A stretch of DNA of 64,000 bases from an uncultured Pelagibacteraceae bacterium (GCA_902539445.1 CACBIY010000001.1:209903-273902), one strand, 5' to 3'. Positions 19,280 to 29,865 are shown, counted from the stretch's first letter. The notes: a model not told the origin generated them from the letters alone. Made by a program: numbers and translations.

Positions 19280-20668
19280 ATGAAATTTCGTAAAGAATTT
19301 GACAGCATTGGATCAATAAATGTACCTAACGATAAATATTGGGGTGCCTCTACACAAAGATCAAAAAAATATTTTGATATTGGAGAGTTTTTAGTTAGGC
19401 CGATTTTAATTAAATCGATTGCAATAATTAAAAAAGCGGCAGCGATTGTACATTTAAACGAAAAACAACTTTTACCAAAAATTTCAAAAGCTATAGTTGC
19501 GGCATCAAACGAAGTTATTGATGGAAAACTTGATGAACACTTTCCGCTAAAAGTTTGGCAAACAGGTTCTGGCACGCAAACAAATATGAATGTTAATGAA
19601 GTCATTGCCAATAGAGCCATAGAAAGATTGGGAGGAAAAAAGGGGTCTAAAAAACCAGTACATCCAAATGATCATGTAAATAAATCTCAATCAACAAATG
19701 ACGTTTTTCCAACAGCTATGCATATTGCGATAGCTATTGAAACAAAAAATAAGTTATTACCTTCTCTCAAATTACTAGATCAAGAACTAAAAAAAAAAGT
19801 ATCAAGTTTTAAGAATATAATAAAAGTGGGTAGAACTCATTTACAAGACGCAACACCTCTTTCCCTTGGCCAAGAATTTTCTGGTTATCAATCTCAAATT
19901 AAAGATTGTATAAATAGGATTAGCACTGCTTTGAATGAAATTTATTCGCTTGCTCAAGGTGGTACTGCAGTAGGAACTGGGATAAATAGTAAAAAAAATT
20001 TTGATAAAAAGATAATTAATCAAATAAGAAAAATTACAAAACTTCCATTCAAGCCTACAAAAAATAAGTTTGCAGCACTTGCTGCACACGATGAAATTGT
20101 GAACTTTTCTGGGAGTTTAAATACCACTGCAGTTAGCTTAATGAAGATTGCTAATGACATTAGATTTCTAGGTTCTGGTCCTAGAGCAGGTTACGGAGAA
20201 TTAATATTGCCAGCAAATGAACCGGGTTCATCAATTATGCCAGGAAAAGTAAACCCCACTCAATCTGAAGCAGTTACAATGGTTTGTGTAAAAGTTATAG
20301 GAAACCATAATGGGATTACAATGGCAGGATCGCATGGACACTTTGAGTTAAATGTATTCAAGCCTTTAATTGCACATAATATTTTACAATCTATTGATTT
20401 ATTATCGGACAGTATAAAAAATTTCTCACTTTATTGCATAAGAGGACTTAAAGCTGATAAAATTAAAATCAAAGAATACTTAGATAACTCCTTAATGTTG
20501 GTGACTGCTCTAGCACCACACATCGGCTACGATAATGCGGCTAAGATAGCTAAGCTTGCACTTAAAAATAATACAACTCTAAAACATGAAGCTTTAAAAT
20601 CTCAACTTATAAACGAAAAAGATTACAATAAAATTATGGATCCAAAAAAAATGATTTATCCTGCATAG
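19280..20668 (+). CDS. fumC: Fumarate hydratase, class II
   Basis: TCA-cycle enzyme interconverting fumarate and malate, iron-independent, a homotetramer in the cytoplasm. The 462 aa are full length. The three conserved regions are clear: VGRTHLQDATPLSLGQEF, ALAAHDEIVNFSGSLNT, and the signature GSSIMPGKVNPTQSEA, with TGSGTQTNMNVNEV in the N-terminal region. A class II enzyme fits an organism that limits iron use. Its stop overlaps the end of the convergent AsmA-like gene by 13 bp. Confidence 0.98.
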   Translation: MKFRKEFDSIGSINVPNDKYWGASTQRSKKYFDIGEFLVRPILIKSIAIIKKAAAIVHLNEKQLLPKISKAIVAASNEVIDGKLDEHFPLKVWQTGSGTQTNMNVNEVIANRAIERLGGKKGSKKPVHPNDHVNKSQSTNDVFPTAMHIAIAIETKNKLLPSLKLLDQELKKKVSSFKNIIKVGRTHLQDATPLSLGQEFSGYQSQIKDCINRISTALNEIYSLAQGGTAVGTGINSKKNFDKKIINQIRKITKLPFKPTKNKFAALAAHDEIVNFSGSLNTTAVSLMKIANDIRFLGSGPRAGYGELILPANEPGSSIMPGKVNPTQSEAVTMVCVKVIGNHNGITMAGSHGHFELNVFKPLIAHNILQSIDLLSDSIKNFSLYCIRGLKADKIKIKEYLDNSLMLVTALAPHIGYDNAAKIAKLALKNNTTLKHEALKSQLINEKDYNKIMDPKKMIYPA

Positions 20669-22221
20669 ATCTTAAAAAATTCTTTAATAAAATTTCTTAT
20701 AGTAACTTTGTTAAAGGAATTGTTTTCATTTTTATTATATAAATTCAAAAATTCATCTATTTTTTTTGATGATTTGTTATCAATTCTTAAATTATTCATA
20801 GTAAATTTATCAAGTGTAAGATCATAAACAAAATCTAACCTTATTTTTTCAAAAACATCTCGATAATTTCTTTTTATCTGAAAATATCTAAAAAATTTTT
20901 CTATATCTTCAAAATTGAAAATAATTTCACCAACTAATTTTTTACCATCTATATCATTTAAAAACTCTATCTCATTAGATTTTATTAATACAGAGTCATT
21001 CCATTGAGTATGAAAGTCTTTCATTAAAATTCTTCCATCTCCCAAATGAATTTGAGAAATAAAATCTTGCAAGTATTCAAACTTATCGATTTTATCAATT
21101 TTGATATTTATAGAAGCATTCAAATTTGGATTATTTAACAATTCTGAGTCAAGTAAATCTATTAACAAAGACTCATTTTGAAATATTTTTTTTTGACTGA
21201 TATAATTAAAATTAAGGTCTGTTGAAAAATAAAATGGTTTAAAATTCACCTCACCTCTAAAATCTTTTTCAGATGATAAAAAATTTAACGAATTATCTTT
21301 AATTACATATCTAAAAAAATTTCTTTTATTGATTGACGAAACATCAAAAAAACCACTTATTTTTTCTTCATCATAATCAACTGAAGTTTCAATATCTAGT
21401 CTAATTTTTTTTGCAGATAATTTTATATTCTTATTTTTATTAATAATATTTTTTGAGATATCCAATTTAAATGGAATATTAAATAATTTAAAGTTTGATT
21501 TTACTTTTTGAAAATTATTTACATCATCATAAAAAAAACTAAAATTATTTATTTTTGATAGGAACAGTAAATCATCATCTTCATCTTTATAAAAAAGTTT
21601 TGCTTTTTTAAAGATAAATCGATTTTTTTTGTCAGAACTATTCAAAGCTTTAAGAAAAAAATTAATATTATTTGAGTTTATATTAAATTCTGTATCTTGA
21701 AATACTAAATTTTTTGTAGAGATATTTTCTGATAAAAAAAAATTTTTAAAAGAAATATAAAATTTTACATAGCCCACTTTGGCTATTACATTTTCATTAT
21801 GTTTAATGTTCAAATTTTTAGTGTAAAAGAATGGCTTAGGAAATAAGCCGTATTTAACTTTTTCATTAAACTCAATTTTGATATCGTATTTATCTGAAAT
21901 TTGATTTATTAAAGAATTTTTAATGCTGTTCTCTTTGTAAAATACTGGAATTAAAAAATAACTAAAAAATAATAACACTAAAGATGCAATGGAAATTGCT
22001 ATCTTATTATCTAAATAATAAAATTTTTTCTTGTTCTGATTGTATTTCTTTAAATTTCTAATTTTTTCAAAAAAACTTTCAATCTTATTATCTAAGTAGT
22101 TAAATTTTTTCTTTATAGGTGCGTGCTTATGAGAACTTCTAAAATTGCCAAAAAAATTATCTAATAAAGTGTTAATTGGTGATAATATTTTCCGAAACTT
22201 TTTTTTATTAAAATTAAACAT
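20656..22221 (-). CDS. AsmA-like membrane protein
   Basis: 521 aa. A basic cytoplasmic N-terminus of about 70 residues comes first. One membrane helix (about 74-95) is followed by a large beta-rich periplasmic part opening with NQISDKYDIKIEFNEKVKYGLFPKPFFYTKNL, the pattern of the AsmA/TamB-related domain. Proteins of this group are thought to bridge the periplasm and move phospholipids or affect outer-membrane assembly. This one is shorter than E. coli AsmA and its C-terminal AsmA_2 region is weak, so the exact subfamily is open. It is divergent from uvrD across 31 bp. Confidence 0.75.
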   Translation of the reverse strand: MFNFNKKKFRKILSPINTLLDNFFGNFRSSHKHAPIKKKFNYLDNKIESFFEKIRNLKKYNQNKKKFYYLDNKIAISIASLVLLFFSYFLIPVFYKENSIKNSLINQISDKYDIKIEFNEKVKYGLFPKPFFYTKNLNIKHNENVIAKVGYVKFYISFKNFFLSENISTKNLVFQDTEFNINSNNINFFLKALNSSDKKNRFIFKKAKLFYKDEDDDLLFLSKINNFSFFYDDVNNFQKVKSNFKLFNIPFKLDISKNIINKNKNIKLSAKKIRLDIETSVDYDEEKISGFFDVSSINKRNFFRYVIKDNSLNFLSSEKDFRGEVNFKPFYFSTDLNFNYISQKKIFQNESLLIDLLDSELLNNPNLNASINIKIDKIDKFEYLQDFISQIHLGDGRILMKDFHTQWNDSVLIKSNEIEFLNDIDGKKLVGEIIFNFEDIEKFFRYFQIKRNYRDVFEKIRLDFVYDLTLDKFTMNNLRIDNKSSKKIDEFLNLYNKNENNSFNKVTIRNFIKEFFKIYAG

Positions 22222-22252
22222 TAATTGACTGACTTATAATTAAATTATTAAA

Positions 22253-24289
22253 ATGGTAAACTCTGATTATCTAAAAAATCTTAATGAGGCCCAAAAACAA
22301 GCTGTGTTAGCTTTAGATGGACCATTATTAATAGTTGCTGGAGCTGGATCTGGAAAAACAAAGGTTTTAACTAGCAGAATTGCACACATAATAAAAAATA
22401 AAAGTGCTTACCCTAATCAAATTCTCGCTGTGACATTTACAAATAAAGCAGCAAAAGAAATGCAAAACAGAGTAAGTAAAATTTTAGGGTCTTCTGCTGT
22501 TGGTTTATCTTGGCTGGGAACATTCCACTCAATATGTGCAAAATTATTAAGAAAGCATGCTCCAGCAGTTAATCTTAATTCGAATTTTACAATTATTGAT
22601 ACTGATGATCAAATCAGATTGATTAAGAATATTTGTAAAGCAGAAAATATTGATGTCAAACAACTTGCTCCAAGATATGTTATTGCAATAATTGATAAGT
22701 GGAAAAATAAAGGCTTATATCCTAATGAAGTAAAAATTAATTCTAAAGATATTTATGAAAAAACAATCTTGCCTGTCTACAAAATTTACCAACAGAAACT
22801 GATTGAGTTAAATGCCTGTGATTTCGGAGATCTAATCTTACATTCAGTTAAAATTTTAGAAAAAAATAAAGATATTAGGGACATTTATTCAAAAAATTTC
22901 AAATACATTCTTGTTGATGAATATCAAGATACAAATTTTATACAAAGCCGGTGGCTTAATTTATTAGCAGAAAAAAACAAAAATATATGTTGTGTAGGAG
23001 ATGATGATCAATCAATTTATAGTTGGAGAGGAGCTGAAATTAAAAATTTTCTAGATTTTGATAAGATTTATGAAAATACAAAAATAATAAGGTTGGAAGA
23101 AAACTATAGATCATCAAAAAATATTTTATCTGTTGCCTCATCATTGATTTCTAACAACGAAAATAGGGTTGGTAAAACTTTAAAATCTACAATGGACGAA
23201 GGTGATCTCATAAAATTAAATTGTTTTAAGAATGGAAAAGATGAAGCTATAGGCATTTCAGATGAAGTAGAGAACATTAAAAAAAAATATTCACTTAACA
23301 ATATTGCAATTTTGGTAAGAGCTATCTTTCAAACAAGAGAATTTGAAGAAAGATTTTTAAAGATTGGTATGCCTTATCGAATTTTAGGGGGAATTAAATT
23401 TTATGAGAGAGCTGAAATAAAAGATTGTGTAGCCTATTTAAGATTGATTAACCAAGAAAAAGATGATCTGGCTTTCGAAAGAATTGTAAATAATCCCAAA
23501 AGGTCTATCGGTGAAAGTACAATTAAAACAATACACGAATACTCAAAAAAAAATAAAATTAGTTTAGAAAGTTCATCTAGAAAAATGATTGAGAAAAATT
23601 TGATAAAACCAAAGGCAAAAATAGGTTTAACTTTATTTTTAGATTTAATTTCTAAATGGAGAAATGATTTAAAAATTAAAAAATTTAATCATGTAAAATT
23701 ATTACAAATTCTTTTAGATGAGTCTGGATATTCTGCAATGTTAAAAAATAAAAAAGATCTTGAAAATGAAAATCGTTTAGAAAATATCAAAGAATTATTG
23801 AGTGCAATGAAAGAATTTGACAACTTAGAGAGTTTTTTAGATCATGTATCACTTGCAACGTCTATTGATCAAGATTGGGAGGGTGAAAAAATCAATATGA
23901 TGACTATGCATGCTGCCAAAGGATTAGAATTCGATGTTGTTTTTTTACCTGGTTGGGAAGAGGGGTTATTTCCTCATCAAAAATCGATAGAGGAAAAAGG
24001 ACACAATGGTTTAGAAGAAGAAAGAAGATTAGCTTATGTGGGAATTACCAGAGCTAAAAGAAATGCAATTATCTCGTTTTCAATGAATAGGTTTTATCAA
24101 GGTGATTGGATAGATAGTATGGCATCAAGATTTATTGATGAGCTTCCAGAAAATAATTTAGAAAAAAATTCATATTTTGATGAAAGCAAAGATACATTTG
24201 AAGAATTTGAGTTTAATCAAGATTTCGAATTAGACAATGACTTTAAAAGAAGTCCTGGATGGATACGATATCAAAAGAGAATTAAATGA
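22253..24289 (+). CDS. uvrD: UvrD/PcrA-type superfamily 1 DNA helicase
   Basis: 3'-5' helicase for nucleotide excision and mismatch repair and for clearing blocked forks. All SF1A motifs are present: Q-motif LNEAQKQAV, Walker A AGAGSGKTKVL, Ia AVTFTNKAAKEM, Walker B VDEYQDTNFIQ, III GDDDQSIYSWRGAE, IV LEENYRSSKNIL, V MTMHAAKGLEFDVVFLPG, VI EEERRLAYVGITRAK. At 678 aa it is a little shorter than E. coli UvrD; the C-terminal Tudor-like tail is replaced by an acidic stretch. The pepP start overlaps its stop by 4 bp (ATGA). Confidence 0.96.
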   Translation: MVNSDYLKNLNEAQKQAVLALDGPLLIVAGAGSGKTKVLTSRIAHIIKNKSAYPNQILAVTFTNKAAKEMQNRVSKILGSSAVGLSWLGTFHSICAKLLRKHAPAVNLNSNFTIIDTDDQIRLIKNICKAENIDVKQLAPRYVIAIIDKWKNKGLYPNEVKINSKDIYEKTILPVYKIYQQKLIELNACDFGDLILHSVKILEKNKDIRDIYSKNFKYILVDEYQDTNFIQSRWLNLLAEKNKNICCVGDDDQSIYSWRGAEIKNFLDFDKIYENTKIIRLEENYRSSKNILSVASSLISNNENRVGKTLKSTMDEGDLIKLNCFKNGKDEAIGISDEVENIKKKYSLNNIAILVRAIFQTREFEERFLKIGMPYRILGGIKFYERAEIKDCVAYLRLINQEKDDLAFERIVNNPKRSIGESTIKTIHEYSKKNKISLESSSRKMIEKNLIKPKAKIGLTLFLDLISKWRNDLKIKKFNHVKLLQILLDESGYSAMLKNKKDLENENRLENIKELLSAMKEFDNLESFLDHVSLATSIDQDWEGEKINMMTMHAAKGLEFDVVFLPGWEEGLFPHQKSIEEKGHNGLEEERRLAYVGITRAKRNAIISFSMNRFYQGDWIDSMASRFIDELPENNLEKNSYFDESKDTFEEFEFNQDFELDNDFKRSPGWIRYQKRIK

Positions 24290-25983
24290 TAAAAAAGAGA
24301 ATAAATAAACTCAGAAGTAAATTTATAAATTATGGAATTGATGGATATGTCGTACCTAAAAACGACGAATTTTTTTCTGAATATTCTAATAAAGATAGGC
24401 TTGAATTTATCTCAAATTTCACAGGATCTGCAGGTTATGCGGTAATTTTAAAAAATAGAAACTACCTTTTTGTTGATGGAAGATATACGATCCAAAGTAA
24501 AATAGAGTGTGGGAAAGATTTTAAAATTTTAGATTATTTCAAAATTATTAATACAAGTGTTTTTAAAAATTTAAATTTAGGAATTGATCCTTCGTTGTTT
24601 ACCTCGAAACAAATTCAGAATTTTTTTTTAAAAAATAATAAAGTTACTATCATAAAGGAAAATCTTGTTGATAAAATTTCAAAAATAAAGAGTAAAAAAA
24701 AATCCTCATTTTACTCAATTGATAAAAGTATAGCTGGTGAGAGTCATCACAAAAAAATTTCTAGGGTTTCATCTTTTCTAAAAAGAAATAAATATGATTA
24801 TCTATTTATTACTGCACCAGAAAATGTTGCGTGGTTATTGAATATTAGAGGATACGATAGTCCAACAAGCCCAATACCAAATAGTAATCTTTTAATTACA
24901 AAAGAAAAACAAGTTTTCTTAATTGTTGAAAAAAATAAAACAACGAAACTTTTAAGTGAGAAAAAACTTAAACAAAACCAGATAATTGATCCAAAGTATA
25001 TATTAGATTTTTTCGATAAATTAAAAAAAGGAACTATTTTAATAGATGAAAAAACATGTTCTTTATACTTTGAAAAAGTAATAGAAAAAAAATTGAAAAT
25101 AAAAAAAAAAGAAGATCCGATTTATATTCTTAAGTCCATTAAAAATAACATTGAAATCAAAAATATGATTAACGCTCATGTCATAGACGGAGTTGCATTA
25201 ACAAAATTTATTTACTGGATTAAAAATTTAAAAAAAATGAATATAACTGAAGTTGATGCTCAAAATAAATTGGAGCAAATTAGAAGAATGAACTCAAAAT
25301 ATTTATTTCCAAGTTTTAATACTATTGCAGGTAGTGGAAAAAATGGGGCAATAGTTCACTATAGAGCTACCAAAAATAATACAAAGCTAATTAAAAAAAA
25401 TGAAATATTCCTATGTGACTCGGGTGGTCAATATAAATATGGTACAACAGACGTAACAAGAACTATCTGCTTTGAAGATCAAAATAAAAATATAAAGAAT
25501 ATTTTTACAAATGTTTTAAAAGGACATATTGCTGTTGCTCAAACTGATCTTAATAAAAAAAAAACTGGAAAACTTATTGATAAAGATGCGAGAAAATTTC
25601 TTAAAAAAGACCGCCTAGATTATAGTCATGGCACAGGGCATGGAGTTGGTTTTTTTCTGAATGTTCATGAAGGACCTCAATCTATCTCGAAATCTAATTC
25701 GGTAAAAATTCAAAAGGGCATGATACTTAGTAATGAACCGGGTTACTATAAAAAAGATAAATTTGGAATTCGTATTGAAAACTTGGTTTATGTAAAAAAA
25801 ATTGGAAGAAAATTGGGTTTTGAAAATTTAACTTTAGCTCCAATAGAAAAAGAATTAATCAATTTTAATCTCCTAACTAAACAAGAAAAAAACTATCTTT
25901 TTAATTATCATTTAAAAGTTTACTCGAAAATATCTCCATTTTTAAATAGAAATGAAAAAAAATGGTTAGCAAGTTTTATTTAA
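24286..25983 (+). CDS. pepP: Xaa-Pro aminopeptidase (aminopeptidase P, M24B)
   Basis: Cytoplasmic metallopeptidase that removes an N-terminal residue before proline. The 565 aa have the three-domain layout of the long aminopeptidase P form: two creatinase-like N-terminal domains and a pita-bread catalytic domain (about 300-500). Metal ligands are visible in LCDSGGQYKYGTTDVTRTI, HGTGHGVGFFLNVHEGP, LSNEPGYY and GIRIENL. A C-terminal extension with NEKKWL (about 505-565) is as in this subfamily. It is translationally coupled to uvrD and overlaps ligA tail to tail by 8 bp. Confidence 0.94.
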   Translation: MIKKRINKLRSKFINYGIDGYVVPKNDEFFSEYSNKDRLEFISNFTGSAGYAVILKNRNYLFVDGRYTIQSKIECGKDFKILDYFKIINTSVFKNLNLGIDPSLFTSKQIQNFFLKNNKVTIIKENLVDKISKIKSKKKSSFYSIDKSIAGESHHKKISRVSSFLKRNKYDYLFITAPENVAWLLNIRGYDSPTSPIPNSNLLITKEKQVFLIVEKNKTTKLLSEKKLKQNQIIDPKYILDFFDKLKKGTILIDEKTCSLYFEKVIEKKLKIKKKEDPIYILKSIKNNIEIKNMINAHVIDGVALTKFIYWIKNLKKMNITEVDAQNKLEQIRRMNSKYLFPSFNTIAGSGKNGAIVHYRATKNNTKLIKKNEIFLCDSGGQYKYGTTDVTRTICFEDQNKNIKNIFTNVLKGHIAVAQTDLNKKKTGKLIDKDARKFLKKDRLDYSHGTGHGVGFFLNVHEGPQSISKSNSVKIQKGMILSNEPGYYKKDKFGIRIENLVYVKKIGRKLGFENLTLAPIEKELINFNLLTKQEKNYLFNYHLKVYSKISPFLNRNEKKWLASFI

Positions 25984-27997
25984 GCATCTTTAACCAAGAA
26001 GATTGGTCTAAGATTTTTACACCTAAATTTTTTGCTGCATCGACTTTCCTATTAGTTGGTTTTTCACCAATAATAAGATAATCAAGTTTTTTTGTAACAT
26101 TGCTAACTATTGATCCTGAATTTTGCTCAATTAAAGATTTTGCCTCAGAACGGCTCATGTTTGATAGTTTGCCTGTAAACATAAATGTTTTATTGTTTAA
26201 TGGACCGCCAACTTTGGGTTTTTCTACGTCTTTAACTTCAAGTAATTCATTCAAATTTTTTAACACCTTTAAATTTATCTCATTGTTGAAAAAATTTTTA
26301 ATTGAATTTATCTGAGTTTCGCCTATTCCATCAATATTCATTAGATCATCAAAATTACTTTTTTTTGAGAGTGCTAAAAAATTTTTAAGTGATTTTAGGT
26401 TCTTAGATATGATCTTAGCATTTTCTAAACCAATATGCCTAATCCCTAGAGCATAAATAAATTTTTCAAAAGAAATTTTTTTTCTTAAATTTATTGAATA
26501 TCTTAAATTAGCAACTGATTGCTTACCCCACCCGTCCAAACTTTCAATTTTTTTAAAATCAAGCTTGAATATATCTGGTGGGAGTTTGACTAAATTCAAA
26601 TTCCAAAAGTTTTCAACTATCTTTTTACCGAAACCCTCGATATTAAAAGCTTCTTTTGAGACAAAATGTTTAATTTTCTCTATAGACATTTTTTCACACT
26701 CATATCCCTCACTAGAGCATCTTCTTACTGCATCTTCTTTTTTAGTCGTAAAGTTAAAATCTTTAATTGTTTTTGATCCACAAGATGGACATTTAAGAGG
26801 AAAATTAAATTTTTTTGAATCCTTATTCCTCATTTTTAGATCTACAGAAACTACATGCGGTATTACATCCCCAGCTCTTTCAATTAAAACTGTATCATTC
26901 ACTCTTATGTCTTTTCTATTTATTTCCTCTTCATTATGTAAAGTTGCATTAGAAACAACTACTCCTCCAATATTTACAGGATTAATTTTTGCAACCGGTG
27001 TTAATGCACCAGTTCTTCCAATTTGAATCTCAATATCATTTATCTTTGAAATTCCGCTGTTGGCTGAAAATTTATGAGCGATAGCCCATCTTGGGGCATT
27101 CGCAACATTCCCTAACCTTTTTTGTAATTGAAAATTGTTAACTTTATAAACGATACCATCAATATCAAAATCGATTTCACCTCTTTTTTTTTCAATTTCT
27201 TGGTAATTAGTCATTAAATTTTCTATTTTATCCAAGGTTTTATTTAAGGGATTGGTTTTAAAACCCCACTCTTTTAAATTTTCAAGATACTCATTTTGTG
27301 AAACTGCTTTCAAACCTTTTTCATGACCAAATGTATAAGCAATAAATTTTAATGGAATTTTTTTTGTTTCTTTAGGATCTTTTTGTCTTAAGGAACCAGA
27401 AGCAGCATTTCTTGGGTTTGCAAACTTATTTTTTAATTTTTCAAAATCACTATTTTGAATAAATACCTCACCTCTTATATCGATTTCTTTTGGAAAATTT
27501 TTTGACTTAATAAAATTTGGAATATCTTTAATTGTTTTTAAATTTTCTGATATATCCTCTCCCTCTTTTCCATCACCTCTAGATAAACCAGTGATAAATT
27601 TTCCATTTTTGTATGTTAAAGATGCCGATATACCATCAATTTTAGGCTCAGCGCTATAAACTATATTAAAATTCTTGTCTTCATTTAAAAAATTTAAAAT
27701 TTTCTTTTCAAAATTTATTAAATCGTTTTCATCAAATGCATTACTTAAAGAAAGCATTGGAACTGAATGTTTTACTTTCTTAAAAACTTTAGATGGTTTA
27801 AAACCAACTGAATTAGAGGGAGAATTAATATTATTCAAATATTTATATTTTTTTTCTAATTCAATTATTTCTGACTTTAATTTATCGAATACTTGATCAC
27901 TTACTAAAGGGCTATTTAAATCGAAATAATTTTTATTATATTTTTGAAACAATTTTATCTTCTTTAAATATTCTTGATTAATTTTATCATCAGACAT
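25976..27997 (-). CDS. ligA: NAD+-dependent DNA ligase
   Basis: Joins nicks in replication and repair. At 673 aa it has the complete bacterial domain order: Ia/NAD-binding, adenylation domain with the lysine motif AEPKIDGISASLTY, OB fold with GRTGALTPVAKINPV, four-Cys zinc finger (CPSCG...RCSSEGYEC), helix-hairpin-helix region (ALGIRHIGLENAKI, NIDGIGETQINSI), and C-terminal BRCT (LNNKTFMFTGKLSNMSR). It follows bamD by 2 bp as the last gene of the division block. In many alphaproteobacteria recN lies between bamD and ligA; it is absent here. Confidence 0.98.
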   Translation of the reverse strand: MSDDKINQEYLKKIKLFQKYNKNYFDLNSPLVSDQVFDKLKSEIIELEKKYKYLNNINSPSNSVGFKPSKVFKKVKHSVPMLSLSNAFDENDLINFEKKILNFLNEDKNFNIVYSAEPKIDGISASLTYKNGKFITGLSRGDGKEGEDISENLKTIKDIPNFIKSKNFPKEIDIRGEVFIQNSDFEKLKNKFANPRNAASGSLRQKDPKETKKIPLKFIAYTFGHEKGLKAVSQNEYLENLKEWGFKTNPLNKTLDKIENLMTNYQEIEKKRGEIDFDIDGIVYKVNNFQLQKRLGNVANAPRWAIAHKFSANSGISKINDIEIQIGRTGALTPVAKINPVNIGGVVVSNATLHNEEEINRKDIRVNDTVLIERAGDVIPHVVSVDLKMRNKDSKKFNFPLKCPSCGSKTIKDFNFTTKKEDAVRRCSSEGYECEKMSIEKIKHFVSKEAFNIEGFGKKIVENFWNLNLVKLPPDIFKLDFKKIESLDGWGKQSVANLRYSINLRKKISFEKFIYALGIRHIGLENAKIISKNLKSLKNFLALSKKSNFDDLMNIDGIGETQINSIKNFFNNEINLKVLKNLNELLEVKDVEKPKVGGPLNNKTFMFTGKLSNMSRSEAKSLIEQNSGSIVSNVTKKLDYLIIGEKPTNRKVDAAKNLGVKILDQSSWLKMLK

Positions 27998-27999
27998 TT

Positions 28000-28833
28000 T
28001 TAAAAAAGACTTTTAATTCTACTCAAAATTTTACTTTTTTCTTTTTTCCTTTCAGGAATAGTAGTTTTATACTTTCTGTTAAAAATTTTATAAGTTTCCT
28101 TGTACCATTCTCCTGAGTTATAATTATAACCTAATAAAGAGGCATATTTAAGCGACTCTTTTTCCATGCCCAATTTGTAATAAATTTCTACTAATCTATG
28201 TATTGCCTCCTCTACATGAATTGTGGTTTCATATTCTTTTAAAACATTTTTAAATCTATTAAGCGCAGGTATCCACTTTTTTTTTTTAATATAATGTCTA
28301 CCAATGTAGACCTCTTTTGCAGCTAGTATATCATTAATTAAATCAATTTTAAATTTTGAATCATAAGCATAATCAGTATTGGGAAAATTTTTAATTACAA
28401 AATTAAATTCATTTTTTGATAAAATTAAGGGCGCTAAATCTTTTTTTTCACCCTCAATAGTTTCATAGTAACAGATTGCGAGAAGATAATGTGCATAAGC
28501 CTTGTCTTTGTCGTTAGGATAAGTTTTAAAATATCTTTTTATATTTTCAATTGCTAAACTGTAATAACTCTGCATGTAATATGAATAGGAGGCCATTAAA
28601 ACTGATTTGGGTGCCCATTGTGATTGTGGAAGTAAAATTTCAGCTTCTAAAAACTTTTTACTTGCAGCAAAGTAATCACCAATTTCAAATAAATCCATAC
28701 CCTTTTCATAGGCTGAAACCATCTCAATATTTTGATCGGTCTCTTTTATTAATTTTATGTTTTCAGTTTTTTTGCTACATGAATAAAATAATATTAGAGA
28801 AAAAATAATAAAAATTATTTTAAATTTGTACAT
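28000..28833 (-). CDS. bamD: Outer-membrane assembly lipoprotein BamD
   Basis: Essential lipoprotein of the BAM complex that inserts outer-membrane beta-barrels. At 277 aa it has a lipoprotein signal (hydrophobic segment followed by FYSC-SKK, Cys about 20) and five TPR-like repeats typified by YEKGMDLFEIGDYFAASKKF and YAHYLLAICYYETI. The conserved BamD segment FPNTDYAYDSKFKIDLINDILAAKEVYIGRHYIKK is split here only for quoting: NTDYAYDSK and EVYIGRHYIKKKKW are visible. Position after lpxC is typical of alphaproteobacteria. Confidence 0.94.
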   Translation of the reverse strand: MYKFKIIFIIFSLILFYSCSKKTENIKLIKETDQNIEMVSAYEKGMDLFEIGDYFAASKKFLEAEILLPQSQWAPKSVLMASYSYYMQSYYSLAIENIKRYFKTYPNDKDKAYAHYLLAICYYETIEGEKKDLAPLILSKNEFNFVIKNFPNTDYAYDSKFKIDLINDILAAKEVYIGRHYIKKKKWIPALNRFKNVLKEYETTIHVEEAIHRLVEIYYKLGMEKESLKYASLLGYNYNSGEWYKETYKIFNRKYKTTIPERKKEKSKILSRIKSLF

Positions 28834-28881
28834 CTTTCAAACTATATAGATTTTAGATAAAATTATAAGGATGAATTTTAT

Positions 28882-29802
28882 TTATGCTATTGATCTTAGC
28901 AAACTTCTATTTATTAATGTATGAGGTAGTGTTCTTTCTTGAATTTCAATGATTGAAAAATTATCTTTATCGCTGAAGACTTCTCTTAACAAACTATTAG
29001 TCAAATAATGTCCACCTTGAGAACAGTTTATACTAGCTATCATTCTGTATCCAGATGTATAAAGATCACCAATACAATCTAGTATTTTGTGATTAACAAA
29101 TTCTTTTGAATTTCTTAAACCCTCTGAATTTAATACTTCCTCACCTTTAACAACAACTGCATTTTCAAGACTTCCACCTTTCGCAAGACCATTTTTCTTT
29201 ATTTTCTCAATATCTTCGTAAAGACAGAAAGTTCTTGATTCAAAAATTTCTGTTAGATCATCCTCATAAACATTTTTTTTGTTTCTTTGATTTCCTATTA
29301 TCTGATTATGATATTTTAATTCAAAATCTATATCCAAACTTAATTTTGAAGGCTCAATTGAAATAAATTTATCACCATTTTTAAATTCAACTTTTTTATT
29401 GATTTTAATTATCTTAATGGGTTTGTTACTTAATTCCAAACCTGCTGTTAATATTTCCTCAATAAAAACTTTCGCTGATCCATCTAAAATTGGTACTTCC
29501 TCATTATCAATTTCTATCAATGCATTATCGATACCAATTCCAAATAAAGCCCCCATTAAATGCTCAATAGTTGAAACTTTCACACCATTACTATTACTGA
29601 TAGTAGTGTTTAGAGATGTGTTACTTACATTCATAAAATTTGGGTAAATTAAATTGTTATCTTTTAAATCTATTCTCTTAAATATGATGCCAGTATCTGG
29701 ACTTGATGGTTTAACACAAATCTTAGCTGGTTTCCCAGAGTGAAGACCTATTCCACTGAAAGATACAGGATTTTTTATAGTTTTTTGGTTTAATAATGAC
29801 AC
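28882..29802 (-). CDS. lpxC: UDP-3-O-acyl-N-acetylglucosamine deacetylase
   Basis: Zn2+-dependent committed step of lipid A synthesis, cytoplasmic. The 306 aa are full length with the two duplicated domains. Zinc and catalytic residues show in VSTIEHLMGAL (EH, His about 80), EFVNHKILDCIGDLYTSG (HxxxD) and SQGGHYLTN (GH). The start GVGLHSG equivalent reads GIGLHSGKPA. It follows the short FtsA-like gene by 63 bp in the slot that normally comes after ftsZ. This organism therefore makes lipopolysaccharide lipid A. Confidence 0.98.
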   Translation of the reverse strand: MSLLNQKTIKNPVSFSGIGLHSGKPAKICVKPSSPDTGIIFKRIDLKDNNLIYPNFMNVSNTSLNTTISNSNGVKVSTIEHLMGALFGIGIDNALIEIDNEEVPILDGSAKVFIEEILTAGLELSNKPIKIIKINKKVEFKNGDKFISIEPSKLSLDIDFELKYHNQIIGNQRNKKNVYEDDLTEIFESRTFCLYEDIEKIKKNGLAKGGSLENAVVVKGEEVLNSEGLRNSKEFVNHKILDCIGDLYTSGYRMIASINCSQGGHYLTNSLLREVFSDKDNFSIIEIQERTLPHTLINRSLLRSIA

Positions 29803-29865
29803 GGAGAACTTTTAATACTCTAATCTCTAAATTTAAAAACAACAATTATTACAAGAAAATACGAA

